Made by a program: the position numbers and the translations under genes. Positions 44,697-56,166 of a DNA stretch of 64,000 nt are shown here, in pieces. The stretch is from Lepiota brunneoincarnata (lineage: Eukaryota > Basidiomycota > Agaricomycetes > Agaricales > Agaricaceae), in contig JAEBUN010000006.1 in NCBI GenBank assembly GCA_023014365.1, positions 1,550,001 to 1,614,000 on the forward strand, given 5' to 3'. The notes under the pieces are model-generated. The model did not search any database. It was given only the letters and a program-made list of their open reading frames with translations, and had not been told where the DNA came from. The number at the start of each line of letters is the position of its first letter. The first letter of the stretch is position 1.

Positions 44697-46862
44697 ATGG
44701 TGATACTTGGTCCTCGAGATATCCTCGTTGTCGTGCTTTGCATTACGATCCATTTTATCTATCGCCATCACCGTAGAGCACTGCTCCCTTATCCTCCAGG
44801 ATTACCGCGTTGGCCACTCGTTGGGAATGCCTTCTCTATTCCGTTGAAGAACGGACATATTTTTTATAAGGAACTGGGAGAAAAGCTTGGTGGGGAGAAA
44901 TAACAAACCCAAGCTCTACCAATGGCTGATGTGTTCGGAATAGGATCAAAAATCATGTACTTGGAGGCTTTCGGCCGAAAAATTGTGGTCCTCAACGATG
45001 CCAACATGGCGAAAAAGCTTCTCGAGGGACGCTCAGCCTTGTACTCCAGTCGGTAAGGACGAGCTTTAAAATCCCGGGGTGCTTACAAACTATGTACTAG
45101 ACCCTACTCGACGATGGTTTCAGCTGTGTACGTTCCTCATCCGATACCCTATGTGATCATCGGCTGATACGTTAGGTTTCAAGGTTGAAGGTGGACTTTA
45201 TATTTGGCTTAATGCCCTATGGCAATGAATGGAGAAACCATCGCCGGTTGTTCCAGCAATATTTCTCTCCAAGAACCCAGGCCAGGGACCAGGAGAAAGA
45301 ATTAGAGTTCATCCGGAAGACACTATTACCAGATCTTTATCAGTCCCCTCATGACTTCCACGATCATGTAAGAAGGTGAGGCACGTCTTCTGGACATATA
45401 CGGTATTTGTCTGATTTATTCTCAGCTCCGTGGGCGGCTTTGCTACTGCTATAACTTATGGGCTTCGAGTACGGCGAAGCCATGATCCGCTGGTGCAACT
45501 TGCGGATGAAGCTTTCGGATCCGTGGCGAGTATTGTCGCACCCGGAAAGTACCTTGTCGATATCATGCCGGTGCTTAGGCATCTCCCAGCGTGGATGCCG
45601 GGGGCAAGCTTCAAGAGATCTGCACGTGAATGCAGGGCGCTTGTGATGCAGGTGATGGAGGAACCTTATCATTCGACGCTAAAGAACATGGTAATAGCTT
45701 GTTCGTGACTGCCTATCTCTTCCCTGATTATTTTGGACAGGACGATGGGACCGCGCGAGATTCATTCGTCTCAAACCTCTTAGAGCGATACAGCAGCAGA
45801 CAGGATTCCGAGTATCAGGCTCAACACATTAAACAGGCAGCAATGCAAATCTACGGCGGTAAATGACTCATCAGTTTAACCCGAATTTATAACTTCATGA
45901 AACCTATTAGCTGCACACGAGACAACCGTTTCTGCTTGCATGACATTCCTGCTGGCAATGCTCAAGCATCCTGACGTTCAGCGGAATGCTCAGCATGAAA
46001 TTGATTCCGTTGTTGGGCATGATCGACTACCAGACTTCTCCGACAAACCCCACTTGCCCTACCTTTCTGCTGTCCTTAAGGAAATTTTACGGTGAGGATA
46101 AGTGCCCTTTTTCTCCTTCAGGTGTTTAGTGGACTCCTTAGGTGGCATCCTATCGTCCCACTAGGTTAGTTTTTACACACAACGGGACTGTTAAGAGAAG
46201 TTGCATAACGTTTGATAGGCGTCCCGCATATGACAACCGATGAAGACGTATATAAGGGATATTATATCCCCAAGGGAAGCATCGTCATTGCCAATACATA
46301 GTAAGCAATTATAAATACACGAGCCATCAGTCTCTTCGTAACGTCACTAACTTCCTCCCTCTTGCTTCCACTAGTGCTATGCTGCAGGATGAGGAGGTTT
46401 TCCCGAACCCCAAGGAGTTCAAACCGGAAAGATTTTTCAAGCCTAATGGTGGTACAAACCCTGATACCCCAGACCCGGAGGTATTTGCAACCTTTGGGTT
46501 TGGAAGGAGGTGCGATTGCCAATGATCTTGTGTGATGGATAACGTCGTTTCACCACACCGTTTCAGGAAATGCCCTGGATTCCACATAGCACTGTCGACC
46601 TTATATATCGTCGCCGTATCCATCCTTGCTCTGTTCGATATCTCCCCGGAACTGGATATGGAAGGAAATCCCATTGAGGTAGTACCTGAATGGCTGACCA
46701 GCTCCGTCGTTTCGTGAGTACATAATTCCTGGAGCATTCCTGGGGATAATCTAATGGGGACACACTAGTGAGCCACAGAAATTCCAGTGTAAGATTACTC
46801 CTCGCGAGGGGAAGGATGTTCAGAATCTGTTGAAGGAGTATATGAACGTTGAGTATATTTGA
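44697..46862 (+). CDS. Cytochrome P450 gene 8, apparently intact, opposite strand
   Basis: The only complete plus-strand copy. Starts MVILGPRDILVVVLCITIHF at 44697 with the hinge YPPGLPRWP. Landmarks: FGRKIVVLNDANMAKKLLEG (about 44970), MPYGNEWRNHRRLFQQYFSP (about 45210-45270), GKYLVDIMPVLRHLPAWMPG (about 45545-45605), AHETTVSACMTFLLAMLKHP (about 45913), KEILR (about 46080), FKPERFFKPNG (about 46420), FGFGRR (about 46500), the Cys ligand in CPGFHIALSTLY (about 46572) and the end NVEYI (stop 46860-46862). No frame break seen. Introns fall at the same places as in the minus-strand copies. It is more divergent than P450s 4-7. Confidence 0.92.
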
Positions 46863-47067
46863 TACGCAGAGTATCAACAATCATACACATCACAACCACA
46901 TCATTTCGTTTTGATCTGACTTGTTGCCGAGAGTAGCGCGACCTCAGACCCTATTTCAACTGAACTGGGTCAATTTTGTCATTGTCCATTTCAATTGGGA
47001 TAAGCGTGAATATTAATATCGGCCAAGGTAACTATTGATCTAGGAGATGAGCGAAAATCCCTTCGGT

Positions 47068-49207
47068 TCAAATGACTGTAGTATCCAGATACTCCCTTAG
47101 CAAGCCCTCGACATCCTTCTCCTTCCGAGGAGTGATGCTACATTGGAAAGAGAGTGGTTCACTAAGAAACCCAATCAACATACCGTTGGGGGCATACCAA
47201 CAAATTGTCACTCACGAAACAAGGGTTGCCGCTGAGAAGCGGGGCTCCACGTTAATGGGGTCACCATTGGCATCAAGCGCTGGGGATATATCGAATACAG
47301 CAAGGATGGATACGGCAACGAGGTATAGTGTTGATAGTCCTATATGGGCTCCGGGGCATATTCTGAAAGTTGGAGTAAGGTTACTCGTTTTGGTGTCAAT
47401 CATCACGGGAAGCCGGGGACTCACCTCCTTCCGAAGCCGAATGTTGCATAAGTATCTGGGTTAGGGAGGTCAGTAGAAACCTTGCCGTTCTTGAGGAACC
47501 TTTCAGGCTTGAATACGCCGGGATCTGGGAAAATTTCGTCGTCGTGAAGCATAGCGCTGGCAAGGTCACCAAACAAAACCACGGAAAGCATGTGCGCTTA
47601 CTATGCGTTAGCGATAACTACGCTCTCCTTCGGAATATAATATCCGTCATATACATCCTCATTGGTCGTGAAGTGTGGTATACCTACGTCTCATGATCAG
47701 CTCCGGGACTCGTATTGGATTCGATCCTACCTACCGAGTGGTACCGGTGGATTCCAACTGAAATCCTAATGAAACTTCCTCAATATGAATAGAGGAGAGA
47801 TCCTCACCGCAGCACTTCCCTGATAACTGCGGAGACATATGGTAAATGGGGCTGGTCCGAGAAGTCTGGTAATCGGTTGGTCCCAACGATGGAGTCAACC
47901 TCTTGTTGTGCTTTCCGTTGAACGTCAGGATATTTGAGCATCGCAAGAATAAAGGTCAGGGCAGCAGCAGCGGTTGTTTCTGAAGCAGCTAGTGCGGATA
48001 CTTAATGAGCAAAGCAAAAACAAAAGGTGAGACTAGTAAGGGCCACATACCACCGTAGACCTGTGATGCCGTTTGCTTGATGAGCATGGCCTGGTGCTCA
48101 GAATCAGGTGCGTCCTTATGTCGTTCTACGCCTTCTGACACAAAAGATACCCGGGCAGTTCCGCTTTCCTTTTGAGATATCAGGAAGGAACGAATACCTA
48201 TGGCTAGGAGCTATACCATTGTTTTCAATGTTGCGTGATACGACTCTTCTGTAATTTGTATGAACAGCGCCTTAGTCTCTCGTGCAAGCCTCTTGAAACC
48301 GGCACCCGGCATCCACTCCGGGACATGCCTCAGCAGAGGCACGAACTCAACAAGGAATCGCCCAGGGGTAGTCGTATTGTTCGCAGATCTGAAAGCCATC
48401 TCGGTCAGGTGCATTCTCGGGTCGTTCTTCCGTTGAATATGAAGGCCGTATATCATGGCAATAGAAATACCTCCTGAGAGACTGCAGAAGGGATTGAGCA
48501 GACAATAAAATGTTCCAGAACATGTCAATTACCTTCGCACGTGCCCATTAACATCCTCAGGAGACTGGTAAAGATTTGGCAGTAACCCCTTCTGAACAAG
48601 CTCTAGCGTGATCTCCTGTTCCCTTCCGATGGCTCCCGGAGAAAAGTATTGTCGAAAAAGCCTGCGGCGGTGCCGCCATCCTTCACCGTAAGGCATAACA
48701 GCGAATAAATAATCCAATTTCATCCTACAGATACTGAGCATGAACACTTATTGCAACGAAGGTTGGGGTAGGAAACGTACACATCAAAGATCATCGCTAT
48801 GCGAGGTCTGGAACAGCTCAGCCGAAGCACATCTCGAATACGCCAAACTCACCGGCTCGAATATAATCCTGAACGCTTCTCGAGGAGATCTCGCGCTATT
48901 TTGGCATCATTGATAATTATAATTGACTGACCGAACGCTTTGAGGTGTATAATTTTCGATCCTGCGTTGCGGTTATCAGGTATCAAGAACTGTGATAATC
49001 GGATTTAGACCCACCGATCCTTTGCCCCAGCTCCTCATAAACCTTGTGTGCATATTCCTTCGGAATAGACAAGGCATTCCCGATCAGGGGCCATTGCGGA
49101 AGTCCGAGGGGGTAGGGAGGTACCACCCTCCGGCGGGAACGATACACGAAGTGTATTACCACACCTAAGCAGAGGAAGACAACATCACTCAAGCCAAAGA
49201 CCAGCAT
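47068..49207 (-). CDS. Cytochrome P450 gene 9, apparently intact, divergent member
   Basis: Starts MLVFGLSDVVFLCLGVVIHF at 49207 with a YPLGLPQWP hinge (Leu replaces the second Pro of the usual PPG). Landmarks: MPYGEGWRHRRRLFRQYFSP (about 48695-48640), FLVEFVPLLRHVPEWMPGAG (about 48355-48300), helix I with ETT and ALTFILAMLKYPDVQRKAQQ (about 47970-47900), REVLR (about 47810), FKPERFLKNG (about 47500), FGFGRR (about 47430), CPGAHIGLSTLYLV (about 47350), C-terminus ending TTVI (stop 47068-47070). No break seen. The stop is only about 205 bases from the stop of convergent P450 8. Confidence 0.9.
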
Positions 49208-51112
49208 GGTTGTGGTCGTGTAAACGACTGGGGGCTTTTTATCTACCTGTTGTTCGCAAGTTGCCGGTCCTCCCGAAACCGGGACGCCCTCAAACTCCTC
49301 TTCGAAACAGACGACTTACTAGCGTGGGATCATTTCCATGCTCATTGGCAGTTTTCAGCAGGATCAAGTGCCACGAATCTTGATTGAGCTGTCGGGCACA
49401 TGACCTTAGATGCCTCGGGCGTTGTCGACATGCGAGTTTCAGCTCGCCGTCTTTTGTCCCTCTTATTTCATATTCACCACGGATACTGTAGGTGCTCGAG
49501 AGTAGATCCTATTATACGTTAGGTATCATCCACAACTCCTTAGCAAATAGATGTACATAAGTGTGGGGGTGAGGTCGTGGCTGTGCGTGGAATGGACCCA
49601 TAACGGATGTGATGACGGAACTCAAGGGACAGGAAGGTTGATGATGGACAGCTTGGAGAAACAAAGGGCACAAGCTGGGAATTCAAGATGGTAGCAGAGG
49701 CGAAGGTTAGGGACATCATGGACGATGGCACCCAAATGACATTCCAGACCAGAGAAGGCGAGGACAAGGGACCGGCAGGTGTTATATTCGAACAAGGAAG
49801 AAGAAGAAGAGACAAAAGGCAGCAATGCGAAAGACAACGAGGCGAAAGATGAATATCAAGGCAAGGATGATCCCCAATATATTGTTATTGTCCCCCTTAT
49901 CGTTTGTACCCGAGCCTGTCACCCAAGATATAACACCACTGATCATCAAGCCCACACGCACCCACAGTTGCACATGATGGATCCAGACACTCCCTTATTT
50001 GGTTGTACTTATTTGCTACACTATATTGGGGATCTTTGATGGGAGATGCGAAAGGTGAGGGTCATACCTGGAGAACCAGGTTGGAGAGCGCAGAGGCGGA
50101 AAGCATGGAGTTTGCGAGTCGGATAAGGGGCAACTGAGGACAACTGCGATTTGAAGTAATGGGGAGATGTGGGGGTAGCCACTTGGCCATGCGAGGATGA
50201 CGCTTTGACACGCCTTGACGCGCCTCGCAGACTGGACTTAGTTTAAACCGTAGAGTAGTTCTGTTTCTTTCTCTCTCGTTCGGTACCTTGGCACCATTCC
50301 TAGCTATATAATCCCCGTATTTGCGCGGTTCTCCATCGAACACCATCACTTGTGTCCGTTCACGCGCGTTCTCTAAAACTATCTCGTTATCTCTCTCAAA
50401 TCCTTATTCCACGACACTTATCCCCTCACGATCTCGCCCACTTTCCCACAATAGGAACCTCGTAGTACATAAGTAGAGTACCGAATTCCCTAGGATCCAG
50501 TTCTCCTACTTGGATCCTAGTGATCTACTATGCATATTATTATTCTTGTCCCGACGTGGTCCCGCGTAAAATTCTCTTCAGGCATTCACCCAAGCAACAA
50601 GCTTAAGCCCCCCACTTCGCACGCAGTCAGTAAAATGACTGCATGGTTAAAATGGTTGCAAGCCCTGCGTGTGTACTCACTGGCCAGGGACTTGAAGCTG
50701 TGGTTCAAGTAGCAATATACCCCCTCGGCTTCTGCAATCCTTAGCGAGGGCCTCCTGGAGCCCTAAAAAGGCCACAAGCAAAAGACTAGGGAATTCCTGA
50801 GCATCGGGTTTGCTGTATGTACCTCAAGCTCTTCAACACCGATGTCCAGACAGACGATGTTAGGGTCTTCTGCGGGGCCATTGCCCAAGGCATTTGTATA
50901 TACTACGGGGAAGTTCACCAAGTCGTGATCAGGACATCAATAGTGCTGAAGCACAATTGATGCCAGGGATTCTAAGCCCAACAAATGTTGAAGAAACAGA
51001 TATACAGTGGAATAAGTGAGTATCGGTGATATAAGCGATCTTTTGGGCCACCGACATGGCAATGATGGGGTCGTCCCTGTGCCAGCAGCTCCAGTCGTAG
51101 GGGGTCCTTGGT
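49208..51112. other. Intergenic region with a strong palindrome, no gene recognised
   Basis: About 1.9 kb between P450 9 and P450 10. Small frames (49540-50039) lack domains. C/T-rich sequence runs from about 50260 to 50450 and is followed by a perfect 10-bp inverted repeat at 50490-50520. A solo LTR or other element remnant is possible but no boundaries were found. Confidence 0.45.
50490..50520. repeat. Perfect 10-bp inverted repeat, 11-base loop
   Basis: CTAGGATCCA at 50490-50499 pairs with TGGATCCTAG at 50511-50520. Confidence 0.9.
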
Positions 51113-53258
51113 TCAAACGATTTCGATACTCAGATACTCCTCTAACAAGACTTCAGCATTCTTCCCTTGGCGGGGAGTTATTCTACACTGGAATGGCGCT
51201 GGATGACTATGTTGCCTAAGCTTACTCCTGAAAATCCACCGAGACTGGATACTCACGAGATAAGGGAGCCAGTTCTGAATCCAGCTACTGCCTCGATAGG
51301 TTCTCCTCGGGCGTCGAACTCAGGTAAGATATCGAACATAGCAAGGATGGATGCCGCAATGAGATATAGCGTTGATAATGCTATATGAGATCCGGGGCAT
51401 ATTCTAGTAGTTGTAGTGAGACACTAATCGTCGAAGAGGGTGACACCATCAACCCACCTCCTCCCAAAGCCAAAAGTTGCACAGACCTCCGGGTCAGGAA
51501 CTTCGGTAGAGATCTTTCCGTTCTTGAAGAACCTCTCTGGGTTAAATTCTTCCGGATCCGGGAAAATGTCATCGTCGTGAAGCATAGCACTAATGTCAGA
51601 GGTTAGCAAAGCCGGAATGAATTGTTCTAAGCCTGGCTATATACTATGCATTAGCGATAACCACGCTCCCCTTCGGGATGTAATACCCCTCGTAAGTATC
51701 TTCGTCGGTTGTAAAATGCGGAAAGCCTGAGTCGGGCATGGGTCTTAAGATCTTGGCACCGAGACCCTGGCTTTACTCACCGAGGGGCGTGATTGGGTTC
51801 CACCTGTAAGGCCGGTGAGTCCCACTGTCAAGAGTGTAAAGGAAATACTCTTACCGCAGGACTTCCTTGAGGATAGCGGATAGATACGGCAGATGTAGCT
51901 GGTCTGAGAATTCTGGCAACCTGTCTGTCCCTACAACCATGTCGACTTCTTGTTGTGCCCTCTTCTGGACATCCGGATACTTCAACATGGCAAGTATAAA
52001 TGTCATAGTAACAGCCGCGGTCGATTCAGTGGCCGCTGGCGCAAAGTCAGGGATAGGCGCAGCGCAATCGACACCAAGTTGAGAACGACGCACCGCCATA
52101 GACCGATGATGCTACCTGTTTGATGTGCAGGGCCTGGAGCTCAAAATCTGGTCTGTCCTTGTGCCGTTCCAGGCTTTCCGAGACGAAGGAGACCTGAGCA
52201 GTGCCGTTCCTCTGTCCAGGAAATAAACAAGAGAATGAAGGTTCCAAGCCAAAAAAGCCGTACCATGGTCTTGAGCGTTTCTTGGAATGGCTCTTCTATG
52301 ATTCGTGTCAAAAGCGTTCTAGCCCTAAGTGCGAACCTCTTGAAACTGGCGCCTGGTACCCATGCTGGGACGTGACTGAGCACGGGCATAATCTCGACGA
52401 GATATTTTCCAGGCGACGCTACCTCCGACCCAGCCGAAAATGCCTCTTCAGCGAGTCGCACCGTCGGGTCATGACTTCGTTGAATCGGGAGGCCGTATGT
52501 TATGGCTGTGGAAATGCCTCCAATGCAACTGGGGGGGGCGAGTTAGGACGGTAATGAATGTGTCTAGAAAGCACGGTACCTCCGTACGTGTTCATGGACA
52601 TCTTGAGGAGATTGGTAAAGGTTCGACAGTAGTCCCTTCCGGACAAACTTCAGTTCTGTCGCCTGGTTCCTTTTCATAGTTTTCGGGGAAAAATATTGCC
52701 GGAATAACCGACGATAGTTTCTCCATTCATTACCATAAGGCATCAAAAGAAAAAAGGACCCCAACTTCATTCTTCAGATGCAAAACGTTAGCGTACAACC
52801 CGACATGGCTCAGAGAGTAACGCACACATCTGCGAACATCACTGAACGAGGCCTTATGTACGGTCAGCCTTTGCCACCGCTTTATTCGTTGATCCAACTA
52901 ACCGACTCGAATATAAAGCTGAACGCCTCTCCAGGAGATCTCTCGCTATTTGTGCGTCATTGATAACTATAATCGGCTGGCCAAACCCCTCTAGATAAAG
53001 GATTTTCGATCCTTGCATAATAACGATTTGTCACTTTGTACAATTCACTGGAATTCGCCCCTCACCAAGCTTTCGTCCTAGTTCCTTGTAAAACCTGTGT
53101 CCAGACGTCGTTGGAATCGAGAAGGCGTTCCCAACGATAGGCCATCGCGGGAGGCCGGGAGGCAAAGGAAGCCGCGCCCTGCGGCGATGGCGATAAACAA
53201 AGTGGAGCCCAAGGCAAATTACAAAAACGAGAATGTCTCGAGGATTGAGGATTCCCAT
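51113..53258 (-). CDS. Cytochrome P450 gene 10, apparently intact
   Basis: Starts MGILNPRDILVFVICLGLHF at 53258 with the hinge LPPGLPRWP. Landmarks: GFGQPIIVINDAQIARDLLE (about 52990-52930), MPYGNEWRNYRRLFRQYFSP (about 52745-52690), GKYLVEIMPVLSHVPAWVPG (about 52410-52350), ATESTAAVTMTFILAMLKYP (about 52040-51980), KEVLR (about 51855), FNPERFFKNGK (about 51545), FGFGRR (about 51465), heme loop after the intron (about 51400), end EIV (stop 51113-51115). No break seen. Divergent from the tandem group 4-7 and nearest in style to P450 9. The P450 relic at 58245 resembles this copy. Confidence 0.9.
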
Positions 53259-53854
53259 TGTGATGGGGTGTCGACGTGGGCTCCAACTCTCCGAGGGTCC
53301 TTTTATCCTCGGCGCTGTTCACAAATTCCGGGTGAATTTTGAGTTGTGGGACGCTCCAATAGGTTTACCTATCGTGGACTCATTTTCTGGAAAGACGGGA
53401 AATGAAAATATGATGCGCGTCCCGTTCCACTATGCAGTTTTACGTGTCGTTGGTTTGTGGTATTGATACCTGGAGACCAAGTTGAATGTTGAATACAGTA
53501 GTGGTGGGAATATTACCTTCAGTCGGGCCAAGTATTTCAGTTAATTACGGCTATTGGTGCCTGGATATGTCTGCGGGCGACACTCACTGCAACCCACAAT
53601 GGTCACATGTAATGGGTTATTAGTACATACGATGCACATACCGGGGCCTTTCGTTCATATCCGAATATGCCGGAGTTGACAACATCCCCATGGGCTGCCC
53701 CCAGTACATACAGTAACGCGAAACACGTTCAGATCCACTCCTCAGTTTGAAAAACGAAATATTACGTGATACTGCTTCGACAATTGAATAGATAAATACA
53801 ACATTAAAATTTACACGCCAATTATTTTCTGCATGTGGGCGTAGCAGTTAATCA
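53259..53854. other. Intergenic between P450 10 and the first transporter, no gene
   Basis: P450 10 upstream side and downstream flank of the MFS gene. No ORF or repeat recognised. Confidence 0.5.
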
Positions 53855-56166
53855 TCATAGAGTATATCTGAAAACGATTCCCAATGAATAAGAGAACCAT
53901 CTCCGGCCAGCAAGAACGCACCTGAACAAAGGACTCTCACTACCCATCTTCGCAAACTCAGCCTGCCGACTTTCGTCGATGCCCTCCCTCTCGCACTGTG
54001 CAATCTTTTTCTTATTCAACCGACTATAGTCCCACATCGCTACACAGCTCAGGATGATCCTGTATCCAAATAGAGGGTTAGCTTAATAGAGGCAAATAAG
54101 ACAAAAAGAATACGTACGCCAAACCTAGCCAACCCATACATGTCCCATGCCCAACAAAAAACCTCGGCGGGGTGAGATAAATAAACGACGAGCAAACCCC
54201 TCCCAAATTGCCGATCCCAATGACCATCGCCAAAGTCACACCCTTCCTAATATCTCCACCGGTTGCACCGCTAGCCCAAGCCAAGGCGACCCCAACAGTT
54301 GGGTAGACGCCCACAGCGGAAAGAAACGCGCCAAAGTACGAGATGCCTGGGCTTGATTGCGTGTAGAGGATGATGAAGCCTATGAGAGATACAAAGGAGG
54401 GGCCGATGATAAAAGGTCCCCGAAGGTTGAGTCTGTCGGAAAAGATGCCTACTGTAAGTGTTGTGATGCAGCCTGCGACGAAGGGTGGGATGGTTAGGAG
54501 CTGTGCGTTGGCCGCAGAATACCCTTTGAAACCGCGTGGTTGAATAATTTTGGCGTTACATGGTATATATGAAGTCTTACCAAGTTCGTGGACGATAGTA
54601 GGTGTAAACAAGGCAATGGCATAAACAGGAACCAAGAGACCTAGTTACGAGGATTAGAGCACAGACTTTCCTGACCGAAGAAACACACCGATGTAGATCC
54701 CAACTTGCAAATACGTCTTGTAATCCTTCAAAGCTTGCCATACGAATTTGAATTCGAAATGCTTCGCCATTCCTTGTTGGTCTTCTTTCAACATCGCCAC
54801 AACGATCTGTTTCTCAGCTTCGGTCAAAAAACGGGCGGTCTCCGGGAACTATTGTTCTGTCAGCAGCAGCGATGGATAGTATCTGGTCGAGCTCACGTCA
54901 TGGACATGGAAGTAGGCAGCCACTGCGACAAGCACAGTCACGATACCCTCAAGGCAGAACTATAGCAATTGAAGATTTCTTGAGCATTCAGCTGCTGAGT
55001 CGAAGAATAACTACTCACAATCCACTGCCATCCGTGGAGCCCACCGATTCCCTCCATTTGCTCAATGCCATAACTGTAATGCAACTTCTCAACATCCCTC
55101 CGGGGTCAGCCAAGTTGGACAACTCACGCTAGCAGGCCACCAAAAGCGCCAGCAATGGTAGCCGCTGAGAAGAATATCGCAATGCGACTTGCGATGTCGC
55201 GTTTGCGATACCAAAGCGAGAGATAGAAAACGATCTGCGATACATATGATTAGAATGACGGTGTGAGAAGGAAAGCAGTGCGCTTACACCGGGAAACAGG
55301 CCAGATTCCGTAAGACCAAGGAAAACACGAGCCCTGGAATTCACACCGTCTCAACAAAATCTCGTGACCAGATTTCGGGAAACCCACACTATGAGGCCTT
55401 GATAGGTATTACAGAGACACATTAGTGTCATAACGGTGCCCCATGCAACCATTATAGATGGAACTGTGTAGGCATGAAAGTTGAGCAGGGGGGATAGTAA
55501 AAAGGTGTAAAAACCAACTCCATATTGAAGGACGAACTAGCTTCAGGGCGATATTTCTGCACGGAGAATACCGTTATGGGCACCCTACAATCGCAATCGT
55601 CATGAGATACTCACGAGGGGACTTCGGCTAGTGCGTAAGGAATCTATTATTCAATTAACCCGATTAGTAACCGCACCTCATCACTCAGGGGTTGATAATG
55701 ACATACAAAAAAGACAGCTGCGATCTGTCACAGACGATTGAATCATTGTGGGAGATCATTGTGAGGGGAAAATTCACATACCACGTTATACTTTAGCCCC
55801 GTCAGCTGAACATCAGTGCTCATTCCCGCAATTCGCGCATTCCCTGCAGTAACCCGAGTCCACGTCAGTCTACGTCGCTACCCCAACAGACTATCCGACA
55901 CAAACCAATGTTGGCGCGATCCCTATCAGCAACGCACCAATTGAACACGGTACAGAACGATAAAGGAAGGGAGAAACTCACAAGAATGACAGCAAATATA
56001 GTAGTGAAACGAATGGCAGCAGGTGCCAATCCATCTTCCTTAGCACCCTTCGCTTCTCCTCCTCTGAATGGTTTATCCAAGACGTCTCCTTCCCACTCCC
56101 ACTATCATCACTGCTGGCAGACACCGACACAATTTCAGTGTGTTTCCCCTCTGTTAAGTCCTTCAT
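53855..56166 (-). CDS. MFS transporter 1, Dal5/Tna1-like anion:cation symporter family
   Basis: Plasma-membrane symporter family that takes up allantoate, nicotinate, pantothenate and other organic anions in fungi; the substrate here cannot be told. It starts MKDLTEGKHTEIVSVSAS at 56166. The first exon ends in RKMDWHLLPFVSLLYLLSFL, the typical entry to TM1. Next come DRANIG, NARIAGMSTDVQLTGLKYN, VPSIMVAWGTVMTLMC, RVFLGLTESGLFPGV, then late exons with VPVYAIALFTPTIVHELG, GYSAANAQLLTIPPFVAG, FSDRLNLRGPFIIGP, SFIYLTPPRFFVGHG and MWDYSRLNKKK. Stop 53855-53857 after a short terminal exon. At least eight introns. About 12 TM segments expected. No frame break seen. Tandem paralogue at 58582. Confidence 0.9.

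Noticed and set aside
50220..50530. Solo LTR or SINE
   Set aside because: LTR-like composition (TATATAA followed by C/T-rich sequence), but no matching termini, target duplication or second copy in the window.
24223..53258. Canonical secondary-metabolite gene cluster
   Set aside because: Only P450s and, beyond them, transporters are present; no PKS, NRPS, terpene cyclase or pathway regulator is seen.
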